A DNA stretch of 64,000 bases from Proteles cristata cristata (GCA_017311185.1 JAESUZ010003182.1:425987-489986), one strand, 5' to 3'; shown: positions 23,800-36,150, counted from the stretch's first letter. The notes: generated from the sequence alone by a model not told the origin. Numbers and translations: made by a program.

Positions 23800-25320
23800 T
23801 TCACCACCCTATCGGCGCCCTCCGTTCCCAGCGGCCTTCACCTCTCACCTGGATGGCCTCAAAAGGCTTCAAACTGCTCTCCCTGCTTCCACCCGGACCC
23901 CCATGGTCTTGTCTACACAGCAGCCAGAGCGATCCTATCAGGAACAAGTCCGATCCCGCCCCTCCTCTATGCCCCGCGTGGCCCCGCGTTCCATGCCTCG
24001 CAGTGGGCCTGTACACGATCCACTCTGCTTCTCCCCATTTTCATTTCTTACCCCCTTCCCTTTACTCTGCTCTAGCCGCACAGGCCCCTGGCTGCTCCTC
24101 AGCCTCTCCGGGGCAAGTCCCTGACCCAGGCCCCAGCCGGGCTGTGCTTTCCACCTGGACAGCTTCCCAGGCACCAGCGAGCTCCGCTCCCTCCCCGACT
24201 GCGAACCTTTCCTGCAAGGCCACCCTCTCTTCCGACTGCACCGGCCCCCAGCCCCAGCTCGGCTCGCTCTAGTCCACTCCCCAGCTCCCCAGCCCCCACC
24301 GCTTCCAGCGCACCATGCAGCTCACAGGTGTATCCTGTCTACTTCTCTCTGCTCTGCATCTATTTTGTTCCGTGGTGTACCCCAAGCTCCTAGAACATAG
24401 GAATGGTCGAAAGATATTTGAACGAATAAAGGTCTGCTGGCTCTGTAATCGCCTCCCCCAGCTTGGAAACTCAGCCTCTGACCCCCTACCTCATAGGCAC
24501 ACACTCCCAAGACAGCCCACATCTCCACTGGGGACCCTTGGTTGTTCCCAGCCACGCGCAGCCAGCTCCCTTACCTTCCTCATGGCCCCCGACTCTGGGA
24601 GGCCAGTTGTACCTCTCTTCACCTTCCAGGCCCATGGTGAGCTCTGCGGCCTCCCTGGGGGTCCCCTCAAGGATGCTGGTTTACATTCCCACCTGCTTTC
24701 CCGTGGTCCCCCACTGGGAGCCACCCACCTGTTTGAGCCCTAAGGACTTAACCTCCATCATGCTCTGCTCTGGGAGGCACAGGTAAGTGCATGAGGAGGG
24801 TGGATACCAGTGTCTGGTTACTAAGCCTGTGAACTCTCCCAAGCCCTGGCTCCTTCCCTCCTCCAAGGTCACCTCTCCTGGTCTTCCTCTTCCCTCTCTC
24901 TCTGGCTGCCCTTTCTCAGGATTCTCTTCCTCCCAAACCTCAGGCTCTGTCCTCCCCACTCTCTCTCTGGGTGATCTCTGGTGGCTTCAGCATCACTGCC
25001 CCACCCACACCCTTAGGGCCAGCTCAGGACTCTGCCCTCAACTCCAGACCCACCACCCGACTGTATCCTCCGATCACAAGTCATCTCCAACACCGCGTGA
25101 CAAAATCTGGGCCTGCTGAGCCCTTGGAACCCTCCCGCTCTGTGTCTGCCTCCCCGAGCTGTCCACACGCATCCCACACTCCATGTGAGAAAAAACAGAA
25201 CCCCGATCTTCCCCCCATGAGCTTTCCCTCTGGGCTCTCCCTGCCCTACTCACTGCATCGTGCTCAGTCTCTGACCATGATGGAGACATCTACAGATATT
25301 TGTCGAATGAGTAAATGTTT
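23800..25320 (+). repeat. L2 LINE fragments (two or more pieces)
   Basis: 23820-24000 has ctctcacctggatggcctcaaaaggcttcaaac and cacagcagccagagcgatcc. The 3' end near 24385-24430 is cctagaacataggaatgg, gaacgaataaa. A second end at 25255-25320 carries gatatttgtcgaatgagtaaatg. Exact breaks need alignment. Confidence 0.6.
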
Positions 25321-25324
25321 GTGA

Positions 25325-28215
25325 ATGATTTACTGCGCCTTAAACCTATAAATTGGGTATCCCTGTGTATCCCTGTGAGCGCTGATGTGCTTCCACAAGT
25401 GGGAAAACTCCTGGAAGGCATACGCCCATATGGGTCTGAGCAGGGGCGAGGTCACCCATGGCAATCACAGCGGAATAAGGTGACAGCCTGTAGTAGATGC
25501 TGGTGTCCTTCTGGGGGGCTTGCTGGCTTGGCATCCAACTGCCGAGGAAGTAGATTCCCTCCACTCCCCCTGGGATCAGCTTGTAACCTCGCCCTCCGGT
25601 TGGGTCCCACTTAGGTCCTACACCGTCTCCCAGAGCCCCCCAGCAGGACTGAGCTCCCTTCGGCTGCCCACAGGGATAACTGGCTTGACATCACCCCTTG
25701 CCCTGCCCCCCCCTCGCCCACTCCGTATGGGCGTCTTCTGGGCTCAACTCCCAAATATCCACCTGTACCTGAAATCTTGTCTCGGTATCTATTTCTGGAG
25801 CCCGAACTAAGACACGGTCTCAGACGCTCCCTGGCAAATGGCACGCTCAGAACCGTTAGTCTCCTCCCCGCCCCCCCGCCCCCCCCGGAGAGTTTGTCTT
25901 CTGTCTTCACGCCAGTCATGCACGCGTTCATTTACACAGACATTCAGTGTGCACCTTCCATGTGTCAGGCTCTGAGCTGTCTCTGGGGACGAAGATGAGT
26001 CAACAGTCCTGGCTCTCAGGGATGGGACCAGAAACTTACCAGATCAGACTGGCTGCTCTGTCCTGGGCACAGGGAGACGTCATGTATGAATTCTGCCACA
26101 ATACGAAGCCGCTAACACTGACAGGGTGGTCACCAGGGCTGTTCTAAGCATGGTCACATACAAGCCCATCCCACCCACTCAACAGCCCCATGGGGTCCAC
26201 ACGAGGCCAGAATTATGGGGTGCCAGAACCGGCTCTTGAGCCTAATGCAACAGGCAGGGTGGCTTTCAGCCAGGATTGGGCCCCAGACCCTACAGGATCC
26301 CTTTGCATTATGGGGGCCGCACCCTCCGAGCACCTGCCCTGCACCGAGCCACGGGCTGAGCCCCAACACAGTGTCTGCCGTCCTCCTCACAACCAGGGGA
26401 TGAGGAAACCGAGACGCCCAGGCTAATGTGAAACGTCTAGAATAGGGACTGGGAGAGGAGCTGTCTTAGGAGGTATATGGGGTTTCCTTCTGGGATGATG
26501 AAAACGCTCTGCAGTTAGATAGGGGGTGATGGCGCACAGCCTCATGACTATACTAAAAGCAGCCTTGAACCGTACACTTTAAAATGCTGATCTATATGCC
26601 AGCTGAATGTGGAGTGCCCAGGAAGTCCACATCGGGCTGGATGTGAGCGCTGGCCAGCGTGTGTATTTCCCCATTTCTACCCCTGTGCTGACTCGACTCC
26701 TCCCAAGATCCCAGATTTTTGGATGTCCCCAGAGTCCAGTTTGGCCCTGCCTCTGGGGACATCTGAGCACCTGTGGTGGCACTGGGAGGCCACTCACTCC
26801 TTTGCGAGTTTCACCAGCCTTCCGGCCCCAAGTTCCACTGCACACACCTGTTACTCTTTTGGCACAGACCCTTTCCCGCCTCCGGTTAAGCCAAAGGTCT
26901 CGACCTTGATTCAGACAAGAATCACCTCCCTCCAGGCTCGGCCCGAGCATCCATCATTTTTAAATCTCCCAGGTGATGCCAACATCTCCCAGCAGCCAGA
27001 GCTCAGGCATCCAACTAGAGGTGCAGGGCTGTGTGTAATTCATCTCTGCAGCCCCGGGACCTGCCAAGGCACAACCTCTTGGCACGTGTTTGCTCAGTAA
27101 ATCAACAAATAAAGGTCAGTTGAGTAAATTAGAGTCCGCATAAATGTGTAATATTTTATTTGCTGGATACAAGCAAATAAATGGAAGACACACAATTCCA
27201 TTTATTGAATTGGGAAAAGAAAATTCAGTACTTAAAAAATAAAATAAAATCACTGAAAAGAAAGAGCCAGCAGCTATTAAAGCTCTTCCTGATATTGGAC
27301 GCTCACGTCCAGAGAAAAATCAGGCTCACACGTGCGCTGTGCTTGGCACAGAGCGGGATGCGAGACGGAGCCAGCCCATTTTGTGGATGGGAGAGCTGAG
27401 GCCAGTCCAGATAAGAGAGTTGCTCGAGCCAAGAGGTCCTATCTACTAAGAGTGGGAACGTGCCAGGTGCGAGGCAAGACCCTCACATATTATTTCTACT
27501 TCCACATCCCCCTTTGGAGGGAGGTGAGCAAACAGACACTCAGGGAGGTGCTGAGGGACAGGTGCACGGCTGGAAGGGGCCAGAGCCAGGCCCGGCCCCA
27601 GGTCCCCCTGCGTGCAGGCCTGCTAGTGGCTCACAGATGACAGAACGGAAACCTGTGTTCTCCCACAAACTGGATGAACGTCTGATATCCCAAGGTCCAA
27701 AGCCATGTGATAGTGAAGACCAGCTTCACCAACACAGCCACGAAGCAAAAAAAAACCATGCAAAGCAACATGGCCCCTATTTGAGGCCTACGGTCCCTCA
27801 TCAGGTCTCACTCTTGGCAAGGACAGCGCCACGGCAGCCGCGCGCTCTCATAAGGAGCCTGTGGAGAAGGCCAGTCCCGGGGTCGGCCTCACCCCCACAC
27901 CCATCCTCGGCATTAGAGGCCTCTGAGGGCCTCCTCGTCTGCTTGCCCCAGACCCTGCACAACCCAGGAGAAATCTGGCTGACTCCTTTATAGCGATGGA
28001 GTGTCGTTAAACCTTGGACTTGTGCTAAAGCCCCAGAGGTTATGTCCTTAAAATAGCAGTGGCTGAAACTCACTGTGGGACACCGGGGCCTCTGCTGACT
28101 CCTTCGTGGCACCGACCGAGGCTGATGACCCCACTGGTGGGATCACCAAAATCCTGAGCACTGACGAGGCAGTGGTGTGGGGGCGTCTGTGGCTTCTCTG
28201 CTCCTTCATCCCACG
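25325..28215. other. Intronic sequence with scattered MIR/L2-like patches
   Basis: 25920-26030 (tcatttacacagacattcagtgtgcacc...ccatgtgtcaggctctgagc) and 27335-27620 (gatgggagagctgaggcc; gtgagcaaacagacactcaggg) look ancient-repeat derived. 27085-27240 is AT-rich with caaataaatgg phrases. No exon. Confidence 0.45.
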
Positions 28216-28219
28216 AACC

Positions 28220-28560
28220 CCCGTGAACCCTTGCCGCCGCTCCTCCCCGACAGCCACAGCCACCACTGAGTCCTATCACCCCAGCCTCAAAGACACCGCC
28301 ACTTCTCCGGTGCCCCCGCCCAGCACCCCCCCACGAGCTCCCCCACCACTATCTCTGGCCTGGACCCAAGTGACAGCCTCCTCACTGGGAAACTGGTCTC
28401 TGCAGAGTGTATGTGAGGCCATGCCACACCTCGGCTCAAAAATGTCTAGAGGCTTCTAGGTGATGAAACCCAACCTCTGTCCCCAGCCTCCAGGGCCCTG
28501 CACAATCTGGGTATGGCCTCCCTCCGGGCCTCACCTCTCCCTATCTTCCTTCACCCAGCA
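28220..28560 (+). repeat. L2-like fragment
   Basis: cccaagtgacagcctcctcactgggaaactgg, ctgcagagtgtatgtgaggccatgcc, agaggcttctaggtgatgaaacccaacctctg resemble the L2 body. Low identity. Confidence 0.45.
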
Positions 28561-28579
28561 GCCAGAAGTCACCCTGGCC

Positions 28580-28684
28580 CTTCACACACCCCAAGCATCT
28601 CTCAGCCCAAGGGACAAGAGACTTCACACACCCCAAGCATCTCTCAGCCCAAGGGACAAGGGACTTCACACACCCCAAACAGCT
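28580..28684. repeat. 42-bp minisatellite, about 2.5 copies
   Basis: Unit starts cttcacacaccccaagcatc and ends gggacaagaga. Copies at 28580-28621, 28622-28663 and a partial from 28664. Two whole copies differ at one position (agag/aggg). Confidence 0.95.
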
Positions 28685-28729
28685 CTCTGCTGAAACATCA
28701 CCTCCTGTCGCCAGACCACGCAATCTAAG

Positions 28730-29155
28730 TGACCACGTGCTTATGTCCTATCAGATCATATGATTTTAATGACTTTTGTAGCACCCATTTCCCTCTGTTT
28801 TTCTGGAGATGTTTTTGTTTTGTGTATTTTCTATCCGAGCACCCCCTGCCCTGCTGGGGCCCACACACAATAAAATGTAAACCCCATTCCATCCAGTTCA
28901 CTACTGCATTTCCAGAACCTAGCACAGTGCCTGACAATAGCAGAGAGTCAACATTGTTTGCAGAAGACATGAATTAGTAGCTCCTGATCACCTATATGCC
29001 AGGTATGCACTAGGGACCTTTGCTAGATCCAGGCATTAGTTAGTTAACGTCGAATGAATTAGTTGCTAATGATCTGATCTGATACTTAAGGAGTAGGATG
29101 ACTGCTATCAAGGAAAAAGAAAAGTTCAAAGAATGTGTGTGTGAAGATAGAAGGT
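28730..29155. other. Unassigned intronic sequence
   Basis: 28830-28970 has ccgagcaccccctgccctgctgg, cagttcactactgcatttccagaacctagcacagtgcctgac, an ancient L2-like 3' phrase. Otherwise unrecognised. Confidence 0.45.
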
Positions 29156-29159
29156 GGTG

Positions 29160-29625
29160 TGATTTTAAAATGTAGGCAAATTCTCTGACACTCTTCTATC
29201 AAGAGCCGGAGGCTGATTCCTGCTCCCCACATGTGAGCAGCTTTGGTCACCGGATTCCAAGAAACAGAATGCAGCAGAAATGATGCGCCCGACCCCCGTG
29301 GCTACGTCATCAAGAGAGGTCCGGCTTGCACCTGCTTCTCAGGCTCAGCGCACAGCCGCCATGCTGGGAGGAAGCCCAAGCCACAGGGAGGCATCACACA
29401 TAAGCGTCTGGTGGACACGGCAAGCTGGGGATCCAACCGCCAGCCAGCACCAAACACCAGACATGAGCAGGGAGGCTGTCAAGATGGAACCAGCCCTGGC
29501 CAAGGGACTGCAGTCACAGGAAGGACTTCGAGCGAGAGCTTCCTGATGGAGCTCTGTCAACCCATCACCATGGAGGAAAGGGTAATGCACATGTTGTGTT
29601 TTTAACCACTAACTTTTGAGGTGAT
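29160..29625 (+). mobile_element. MLT1-type LTR (ERVL-MaLR)
   Basis: Contains in order ctctgacactcttctatcaagagc, cgccatgctgggaggaagcccaagcc, cagacatgagcagggaggctgtc, then gtgttttaaccactaactttt-like 3' end (29598-29620), the classic MLT1 terminus. Confidence 0.7.
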
Positions 29626-29879
29626 TTGTTCCTTGGTCATAGATAGACCTGGGAATGGTGTGACCTCTGTGTAAGTCAGGGAGGATTTTCCTGGAGGACA
29701 TCTGAGCTGAGGTCTGCATGAGTTAAGCCAGCTACTTTGAAGGGGAGCCTGGCACACAGAAGGGCTCATATATGTAAAGACTCTGAGACGGAAAGGAGCG
29801 AGGGGACTCCTGACTCTGACGGTCAGCAATGGAGGGGCAGAGGGAAGCAAAAGATACAACAGGAAGCAGGGATGACCTC

Positions 29880-30250
29880 CCCTTCTTACCAGCTGGGCAG
29901 CCTGGAACAAGTAACTCACCCTCTCTGAGCCCTAGGCTCCTCACACAGATTGGGAATAACACCACTTACTATAAGGAGTGTATAAGCAGCAAATGAGATG
30001 AGGAAAGCAAAGCATCCACTTCAGTACCGGGAACTCAACACTGGTTTCCTACGAGTGCTCTGAGCAAGTGAAAAAAAGCATTCCAGAAGTTCCACACTCC
30101 CGTTTATTTCTCTTTGTTCAAACTTGGCCCTTGGCTCACAGAACGGGGCACCAGGTGACCCCATTCTAGCTCTACCATTGCTGTGTGACCTCTGGGGAGT
30201 CACTGAACCTCGCTTCTGGTTTTTCTAAGAACAAAATAGATGCAAAAATA
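29880..30250 (-). repeat. MIR fragments, antisense
   Basis: gcctggaacaagtaactcaccctctctgagccctaggctcctcac and, after a break, tgctgtgtgacctctggggagtcactgaacc are the reverse-oriented MIR core. Confidence 0.6.
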
Positions 30251-30827
30251 AAATCTCCATCAGTGACTCGACTCCGTAAAGACAGGCACTGTGGAAATGC
30301 AGGCACACGCCTCTGTTCTGCCACAGCTATTTTTGACCCAATCAGCCTCAGAAGCAGGTCTCAGGGAGGGCTGTACATGTTTTTCCTTGAGGGCTGGGCC
30401 ATGTCCCCCTCCGTGGCCTCAGCCGTCTGAGTCACACGCGGGGACCAGGGGGCATCGCTGACATTTACCAAGTGAGTTCAGGTCCTGAGCTCCGGCGGCT
30501 CCCATGTGAGCTTTCTGCTCAGCCCCTGAGCACACGGTTGCCTTTGCCAGGATTCACCCCTGCCCACACCTTCCCGGAATACCTGGAGGACTCTGGTTGA
30601 CTGTGAACCCGGTAAGGGGCATGGGTGGAACTCTCTGAAAACCTTTTCCTTTCCCTTGAATACCTAGGGGAGCCCACACATCCTTTAAGAGCCAACTTCC
30701 CTCTCAAGCTTCTAACTTGATACCTCACTGGACAGCAGAAAAGTGCGAGCACCACGTTTAAGTAACGCCCAACCTGGAAGCCAGTGACCATTTATTGTCA
30801 GGACTGTTATCGTTAGTATTATTTATT

Positions 30828-31028
30828 TTTTTATTTTTTTAAGTTTATTTATTTTGAGAGAGACAGAGACAGCATGAGTGGCAGAGGAGCAGAGAGAGAA
30901 TCCCAAGCAGGCTCCACGCTGCCAGCACAGAACCCAATGCGGGGCTTGAACTCACGAAACCTCGAGATCATGACCTGAGCTGAAACCAAGAGCCAGGCAC
31001 GTAACCGACTGAGCCACCCAGGTACCCC
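30828..31028 (-). mobile_element. Carnivore SINE, minus strand
   Basis: aagtttatttattttgagag tail, head ends ctgagccacccaggtacccc. Target duplication agtattatttatt (30815-30827) / agtattacttatt (31029-31041). Confidence 0.94.
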
Positions 31029-31029
31029 A

Positions 31030-31190
31030 GTATTACTTATTAGCTGCCATTTATGGGGTATTACCTGGGTTCTGCACGGGGTTATCTGTGGCACTGAATC
31101 CTCACAACCACCTGCATGCACCAGGTATTATCATGAGTCCATTTTGCAGGTGCAGAAATTGAGGCCTGAAGCAGTTAAGGATAACTTGTT
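31030..31190 (+). repeat. MIR, left part (split by SINEs)
   Basis: gccatttatggggtattacctgggttc, ctgaatcctcacaaccac, gtattatcatgagtccattttgcagg, gaggcctgaagcagttaagg. It continues after the two SINEs at 31660 (cttgcccaaatcacttagctaatgag). Confidence 0.75.
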
Positions 31191-31191
31191 C

Positions 31192-31427
31192 AGGGCCGCC
31201 TGAAGGGCTCAGTCGGTTAACCGTCTGACTCTTGATTTCGGCTCAGGTCATGTTCTCCCATTTCGTGAGCTAGAGCCCCGAGTCGGGTTCTGTGATGACA
31301 GTGTGGAGCCTGCTTGGGATTCTCTCCCTTTCCCAGTATCTCTGCCCCTCCCCCCACTTGCTCACCTCTCTCTCTCTCTCTCTCTCTCTCTCAATAAATA
31401 AATAAACTTTAAAAAATTTTTAAAAAG
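31192..31427 (+). mobile_element. Carnivore SINE (older subtype), plus strand
   Basis: gggctcagtcggttaaccgtctgactcttgatttcggctcagg head, long (TC)n, caataaataaataaac tail ending in A/T-rich sequence. Confidence 0.92.
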
Positions 31428-31656
31428 GGGTGCCTGGGTGGTTCAGTTGGTTAAGCCTCGGACTTTGGCTCATGACCTCATGAGTTTGTGCGTTCGAGCC
31501 CTACGTCGGGCTCTGTGCTGACAGCTCAGAGCCTGGAGCCTGCTTCAGATTCTGTATCTCCCTCTCTCTCTGACCCTCTCCTGCTCATGCTGTCTCTCCC
31601 TCTGTCAGAAATAAATTTAAAAAATTAAAAAATAAAATAAAACAATTTTAAAAAAA
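31428..31656 (+). mobile_element. Carnivore SINE, plus strand, inserted in the tail of the previous one
   Basis: ggggtgcctgggtggttcag head follows immediately on the A-rich tail of the preceding SINE. Own A-rich tail at 31600-31656. Confidence 0.93.
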
Positions 31657-31659
31657 GGA

Positions 31660-31760
31660 TCCCTTGCCCAAATCACTTAGCTAATGAGCTGGATTTGCCA
31701 CCAGGTCTGGAGGGCAGGAAAGCCAGGCTGAGTCACTGGGCTGTAACAGTGCTTTTTAAG
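31660..31760 (+). repeat. MIR, right part
   Basis: cttgcccaaatcacttagctaatgagctggatttgccaccaggtctgg is the continuation of the MIR cut at 31190. Confidence 0.65.
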
Positions 31761-31774
31761 CACATAGCCTCTGC

Positions 31775-31960
31775 CAAGGGCAGCCTGTATCATTTCCAGC
31801 CTCCATAGCAGTGCCTTATCTAGTAGGTATGACTAGCCCCACTTTACAGATGCGGAAACTGAGGCTCTGAGAGGGATGGGACGTGCTCAGGGTCACAAAG
31901 CAAGGCGTAGAAGGACCGGGTCTGACTCTAAAGTTCCCTGCCCTGATTGTCAGTCTCTCC
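31775..31960 (+). repeat. MIR fragment
   Basis: ccccactttacagatgcggaaactgaggctctgagaggg, then gtgctcagggtcacaaagcaagg: clear MIR core. Confidence 0.85.
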
Positions 31961-31961
31961 G

Positions 31962-32160
31962 ACACTAGTTCTCAAAGTGTGTCCCTCGGGCCGGCAGCAG
32001 CCACTGCAGCTGTGAACGTGGAAATGATGTGGATCCTCAGCCCCCCCACCCCCCCCACCTACTGAATCAGGAATTCCAGGGACGGTCTCCAGCCATCCAA
32101 GTTTAAACAAGCTCCCCAGGGGATTCTGACCACAGTCATATTTGGGAACTGCTGGTCAAG
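31962..32160 (+). mobile_element. MER5A-like hAT DNA transposon fossil
   Basis: Terminal phrases ctagttctcaaagtgtg... and ...tttgggaactgctgg form the inverted ends. The centre has cctactgaatcaggaattccaggg and caagctccccaggggattctgacc. Confidence 0.8.
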
Positions 32161-32164
32161 TGGC

Positions 32165-34515
32165 CCACAGCTTGTAAAGGTTTACAAAGTGCAACTGTCC
32201 CTTTCAAGTGCAAAGGCTCGGCAGAGTCGGAGAAACAAAGGCAGACAGTGGAGGTGCCTTTCCATGCTCCTTTCCAATGGCAGGTGTGACTCAACTGCCT
32301 TCCCAGGGCTTCTGGGAGGGGCAGCACAGCCCCCGCCCCAAGGGGAACACACAGCCAAGCTGCCCCCATGAGCATTGAGTTCCAGATAGAGATTTGGAGA
32401 TGGAGATTTGGGGGAGGGGTCACCGTCCTTGAAAGTTTCGTGATAAAATAAGACAAAACACACCAAAAGCAAACAAATCGACACCCAAAACAGCCACCTT
32501 GCCTTTGCCGGAGAAGAGTGGCTCAGCAAAAGCGGGACCAGCCGCCCCGGTTAGCCCAGGACTAAGGGGTTTCACGGGATACAGGATTTTCAGGGCTACA
32601 TTCAGCACAGTCCTGGGCCAAACACGACACGGTGGTCACCGTGAACAGCAGGGTGCTGTCTGGAGGAAGAGGGAGGCCTGCCTGCCTGGCCACGTGGAGA
32701 ACATCCAACAATCCCAATATGCATTCTGGCAGTCGCTCTCCTGGGAGACCGTACAGGTCTGCATGAAGACGCGTAGAGGTTTCTCTCTTTCCTCTTTCTC
32801 CCTCCACCCCAGACCCACACCCCTGCAGACGAACATTCCTTCAGCAGGGAGTCTTCTGCCTGACCCTCAGGCTTCTACCTCCAGGCTTCGGCTATTCCCC
32901 CTCCTCCTCGGGCTGGCTGGCCTCCCTCTGCTCCAGCTAGTCCAGCCTCCGCTGGAGAATTCTTTCACGGCTTCCCAGATCCTCCCTTCCAGCCCGTGCT
33001 GGTGAGGGCCCTGCGCACCTCAGTGTGCCCAGCGCAGCCGCTTGGCAAATGCTGGCCGGTGAAGGAGAGGCCCGTGAGCACAAGGGATGAAAGGTGCATC
33101 CGATGGGCAAAATGCAGACATGTGCCTACAATGTCTCTCCAGAGAAAGAGCAGGAAAGGACACTCCGGCTAATACATCCTGCAAACAGAGCTGCATGAGG
33201 GCAGGAACCGTCCCTCTCTTACTCTCTGCGGGCTCCCTAGCCGCTGGCACAGTGCCCAGCACCTGCTGGGGTCCACGCATGCCTAGTGCACGAGATGCCA
33301 ACAGCGGCTTCATAGCTCTGAAGCCCCGCGCCTGCTGGGAGAGGCGAATTCCTTGGGGATTACAGAACAGGCTCTATACCTGCCTGACATTTATTGGGCA
33401 CTACTTGTATGCAAGGTCTAGGCTGGGCTTGACAAGGACAGGACGAATGCACAAAATATGTCCTCTGCCACTGGTCTAATCTGCCGCACACGCCCCCAGG
33501 GAGGCTGCGGCTGCAGGAGCACCTCCTCTGTGTGACCTGCCCAGCGTCCGCGTCCTCATCCTTGGGTTGCATGCAGCCCCTCCACCGGGCCACTCCCTTG
33601 GAAAGCCCCCTGTCCTTCAAGTTCCATCTCTCCGCGCCAACGTCAAGGGTAGTCTCATGGCCCAGGCCTGACCAATCAGCTTATCCCATCCCATCGCAGG
33701 CCACCCCGACTGGTCCAAGGACACACATGTGACCCAAGCTGGTCCAATGAAAGTCAGCCCCAGAACTTTGGTTGAAGGATTCAGAAAGTGAAGCTCCCCT
33801 TGTAGGGAGGTTAGCAACTGTAAGGTTGACGGCATCCCCAGAGCCTGCAGCCACAGACGCTGGGCCAGCCTGAGAGAAGGGGCAACGCGGGAGAGATCAG
33901 AAGACAGAGATGCAGGGACAGAAATCCAATACCATCATCACGCAACACCCTGTTGACGGATGAACCGGGAAACCCAGACCAGTTGTGATATGGCTGCAGC
34001 CACTTCAGGATAGGGTTGTGCTGCGTGGAGCCGTAAAAGCCCCCTCTCCTTCCCCCCAGAAGCCGTCGGCCCAAAGCCCCATAGGAGCCCTTCTCTCCCC
34101 TCGCACGAGGCACTCCCCGCCTGTCTCCCCTTCTCTCCAGCTCCCGGCCTGGCTCCAGGCCCTCGTGGGTGGTCTGCAGCTAACAGTCTCCTACGAGTTC
34201 TCCACTCGAGTCCGGTCCAGCAGCTCACCCCCAAGCCACCCTCCACGTTTTCAGGGAAGTTGATCTTTCTGAAGGAGACGATGAGGAACACAGCCACGTT
34301 CCTGCTCAATGCCTCTGTGGGCTCTGGCTACCCGCAGCCGTTCCCTAAAGGATGGGGTGTGTGTCCCTGCGGCTAAGGGGGCTGACCCCAGATGGCACGT
34401 GGACTCCACACTCTAACACGCTGAGACTCAATGCAAGAAACTTTGGCCCCTTTTGGTCTTCTTACAAGCCTTCTGACTTCTTTATAGAGAAAAATCTCCA
34501 TGTGGTCCCTCCTTA
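32165..34515. other. Unassigned intronic sequence
   Basis: 33170-33275 (gagggcaggaaccgtccctctc...gcacagtgcccagcacctgctgg) resembles an L2 3' end. The rest is unrecognised, with no exon signal. Confidence 0.5.
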
Positions 34516-34516
34516 A

Positions 34517-34562
34517 GCTCTGACATCTTTCTACCACTTGCTCTGACATCTTTCTACCACTT
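34517..34562. repeat. 23-bp tandem duplication
   Basis: ctctgacatctttctaccac plus ttg is repeated head to tail with period 23 (second copy from 34541), without mismatches. Confidence 0.93.
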
Positions 34563-34582
34563 GCTCCTCTCCCTTTATTTTT

Positions 34583-34806
34583 TAAATTTATTTCTTTTTA
34601 AAGTTTACTTATTTTGAAAGAGACAGCGTGAGCGTGGGGGGTGGGACAAAGAGAGAGAGGGAGACAGAGAATCCCAAGCAGATCCTGCGCTGACAGCACA
34701 GAACCCAAAGTGGGGGCTCAAACCTCACAAAGCTGTGAGATCATGAGCTGAGCCGAAACCAAGAGTCAGATGCTTAATAGACCGAGCCACCACCCAGGCA
34801 CCCCCA
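34583..34806 (-). mobile_element. Carnivore SINE, minus strand
   Basis: aaagtttacttattttgaaagagac tail, head ends cgagccaccacccaggcaccccc. Flanks share tcccttt(a)tttt-like sequence. Confidence 0.9.
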
Positions 34807-35039
34807 CATCCCTTTTTAAAAAAAAAAAAAGGAAAGCCTTGAGCTCGGAACCTTCCACAACAAGCTAGAACTTTGAAACACTGTTTTGCGTTGATTGCAT
34901 TTATTTTTATGGTCACCCTCTATTTACGCCAATGATACTGGGTTTTCATTGACTCATTTCAGTAGTTATATAAAGATTTTTTTTGGAAATTAATTAGTAT
35001 ACACAAAATGATGAGTCTATTTCAAGAAAAGCTAAGGCA

Positions 35040-35265
35040 GCGGCGCCTGGGTGGCTCAGTCGGTTAAGCGTCGGACTTTGGCTCAGGTCATGATCTCACG
35101 GCTTGTGGGTTTAAGCCCCACGTCGGGCTCTGTGTGGACAGCTAGCTCAGAGCCTGGATCCTGCTTCAGATTCTGTGTCTCCCTCTCTCTCTGCCCCTCC
35201 CCTGCTTGTACTCTGGCTCTCTCTTTCTCTCTCTGTCTCAAGAATAAATGAACATTTAAAAAATA
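35040..35265 (+). mobile_element. Carnivore SINE, plus strand
   Basis: Near-consensus head gcgcctgggtggctcagtcg at 35042. Target duplication aagaaaagctaaggca (35024-35039) / aagaaaaactaaggca (35266-35281). Confidence 0.96.
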
Positions 35266-35329
35266 AAGAAAAACTAAGGCAAATAATAGGACATATTTGG
35301 ATATGCTGAATGATATTTGGCAAACAACA

Positions 35330-35600
35330 ATGCACAGGATGAAATGCGATCTCCTCAGCGAGGCACACGAGGCCCTTCACCGTCCGCCCTTGACCACTCT
35401 CTCCAGCCCACTGAAGGGCTTGTGACTTCCACAACTGAGTCTCACAAAGTCTTACCTCCAACGTTCTGCCCACGCTGTTCCTTCTGTCTGATGTCCTTTC
35501 CCCACATCTTCCTTATCAACCTAGAACAACTCTACCTGTGCCTTAAGACTCAGGTCAACGTTGCCATCCACTGTGGCCCAACCACTCAAAGATTTTGAGG
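35330..35600 (+). repeat. L2 LINE fragment
   Basis: ctccagcccactgaagggc, acgttctgcccacgctgttccttctgtctg, ctgtgccttaagactcagg: typical L2 body. Confidence 0.6.
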
Positions 35601-35994
35601 TGACCTGTGCTCTCTTAGGCCGCTTTTGTGAACTGCTGACACTAAAGCCTTTCCTTTGCGGCTGAGAGATCCCAGGAGACCAGAATGGTCTTTCACCTCT
35701 GTGTCTGGCACAGAGGCTCAGTTAGCACAGAGCGGATGGAAAGGACCCCCACTGGGGGATGTGGGCTTATCAGATACAAGCACAGGCTTGCATAGGAGAT
35801 GGCATAGGCCTGTGGCCCAAAAAGTGGAAAGAGGAGGGCTTCCAAAGGAAGGAAGGGGGAAGGAAGTGATCTCTGGAAGCAGGTCCCTGAGGCTGGGCCC
35901 CACCCAGTATGGCCCAGGGCTTCCCTCGGGAGAGAGAAGGAGGTGAGCATCCCAGGCTACAGAGTCCTTCAGAGGCCTGAGCAGAGAGCCTGGG

Positions 35995-36150
35995 AGGCCA
36001 AGATTCTCGACTTCAACGTGTACGTGGATGATCTCCGAACTTGTTACAATGCCAATTCCTAAGCGGCTTTGAAGTGGATCCTGAGCTACACTTTAAAAGG
36101 AAAGCTTCAGGTGACACTGAGGGCCACACTCTGAGAAGCACCAGGCCACA
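35995..36150 (+). mobile_element. MER5-like DNA transposon fragment
   Basis: attctcgacttcaacgtgtacgtggatgatc and gggccacactctgagaagcacc keep the outline of MER5-type ends. Weak. Confidence 0.4.

Noticed and set aside
23185..24075. 296-codon open frame on the plus strand
   Set aside because: It overlaps L2-derived sequence, has no recognisable family, and overlapping frames on the other strand are also open. Long stop-free runs are expected in this GC-rich composition.
28580..28684. Regularly repeated units reminiscent of a CRISPR array
   Set aside because: Units are directly tandem with no unique spacers, and the genome is mammalian.
35040..35120. tRNA-like sequence with A/B-box-like parts
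   Set aside because: It is the tRNA-derived head of a carnivore SINE, repeated about twenty times in the window with A-rich tails and target duplications; not a tRNA gene.
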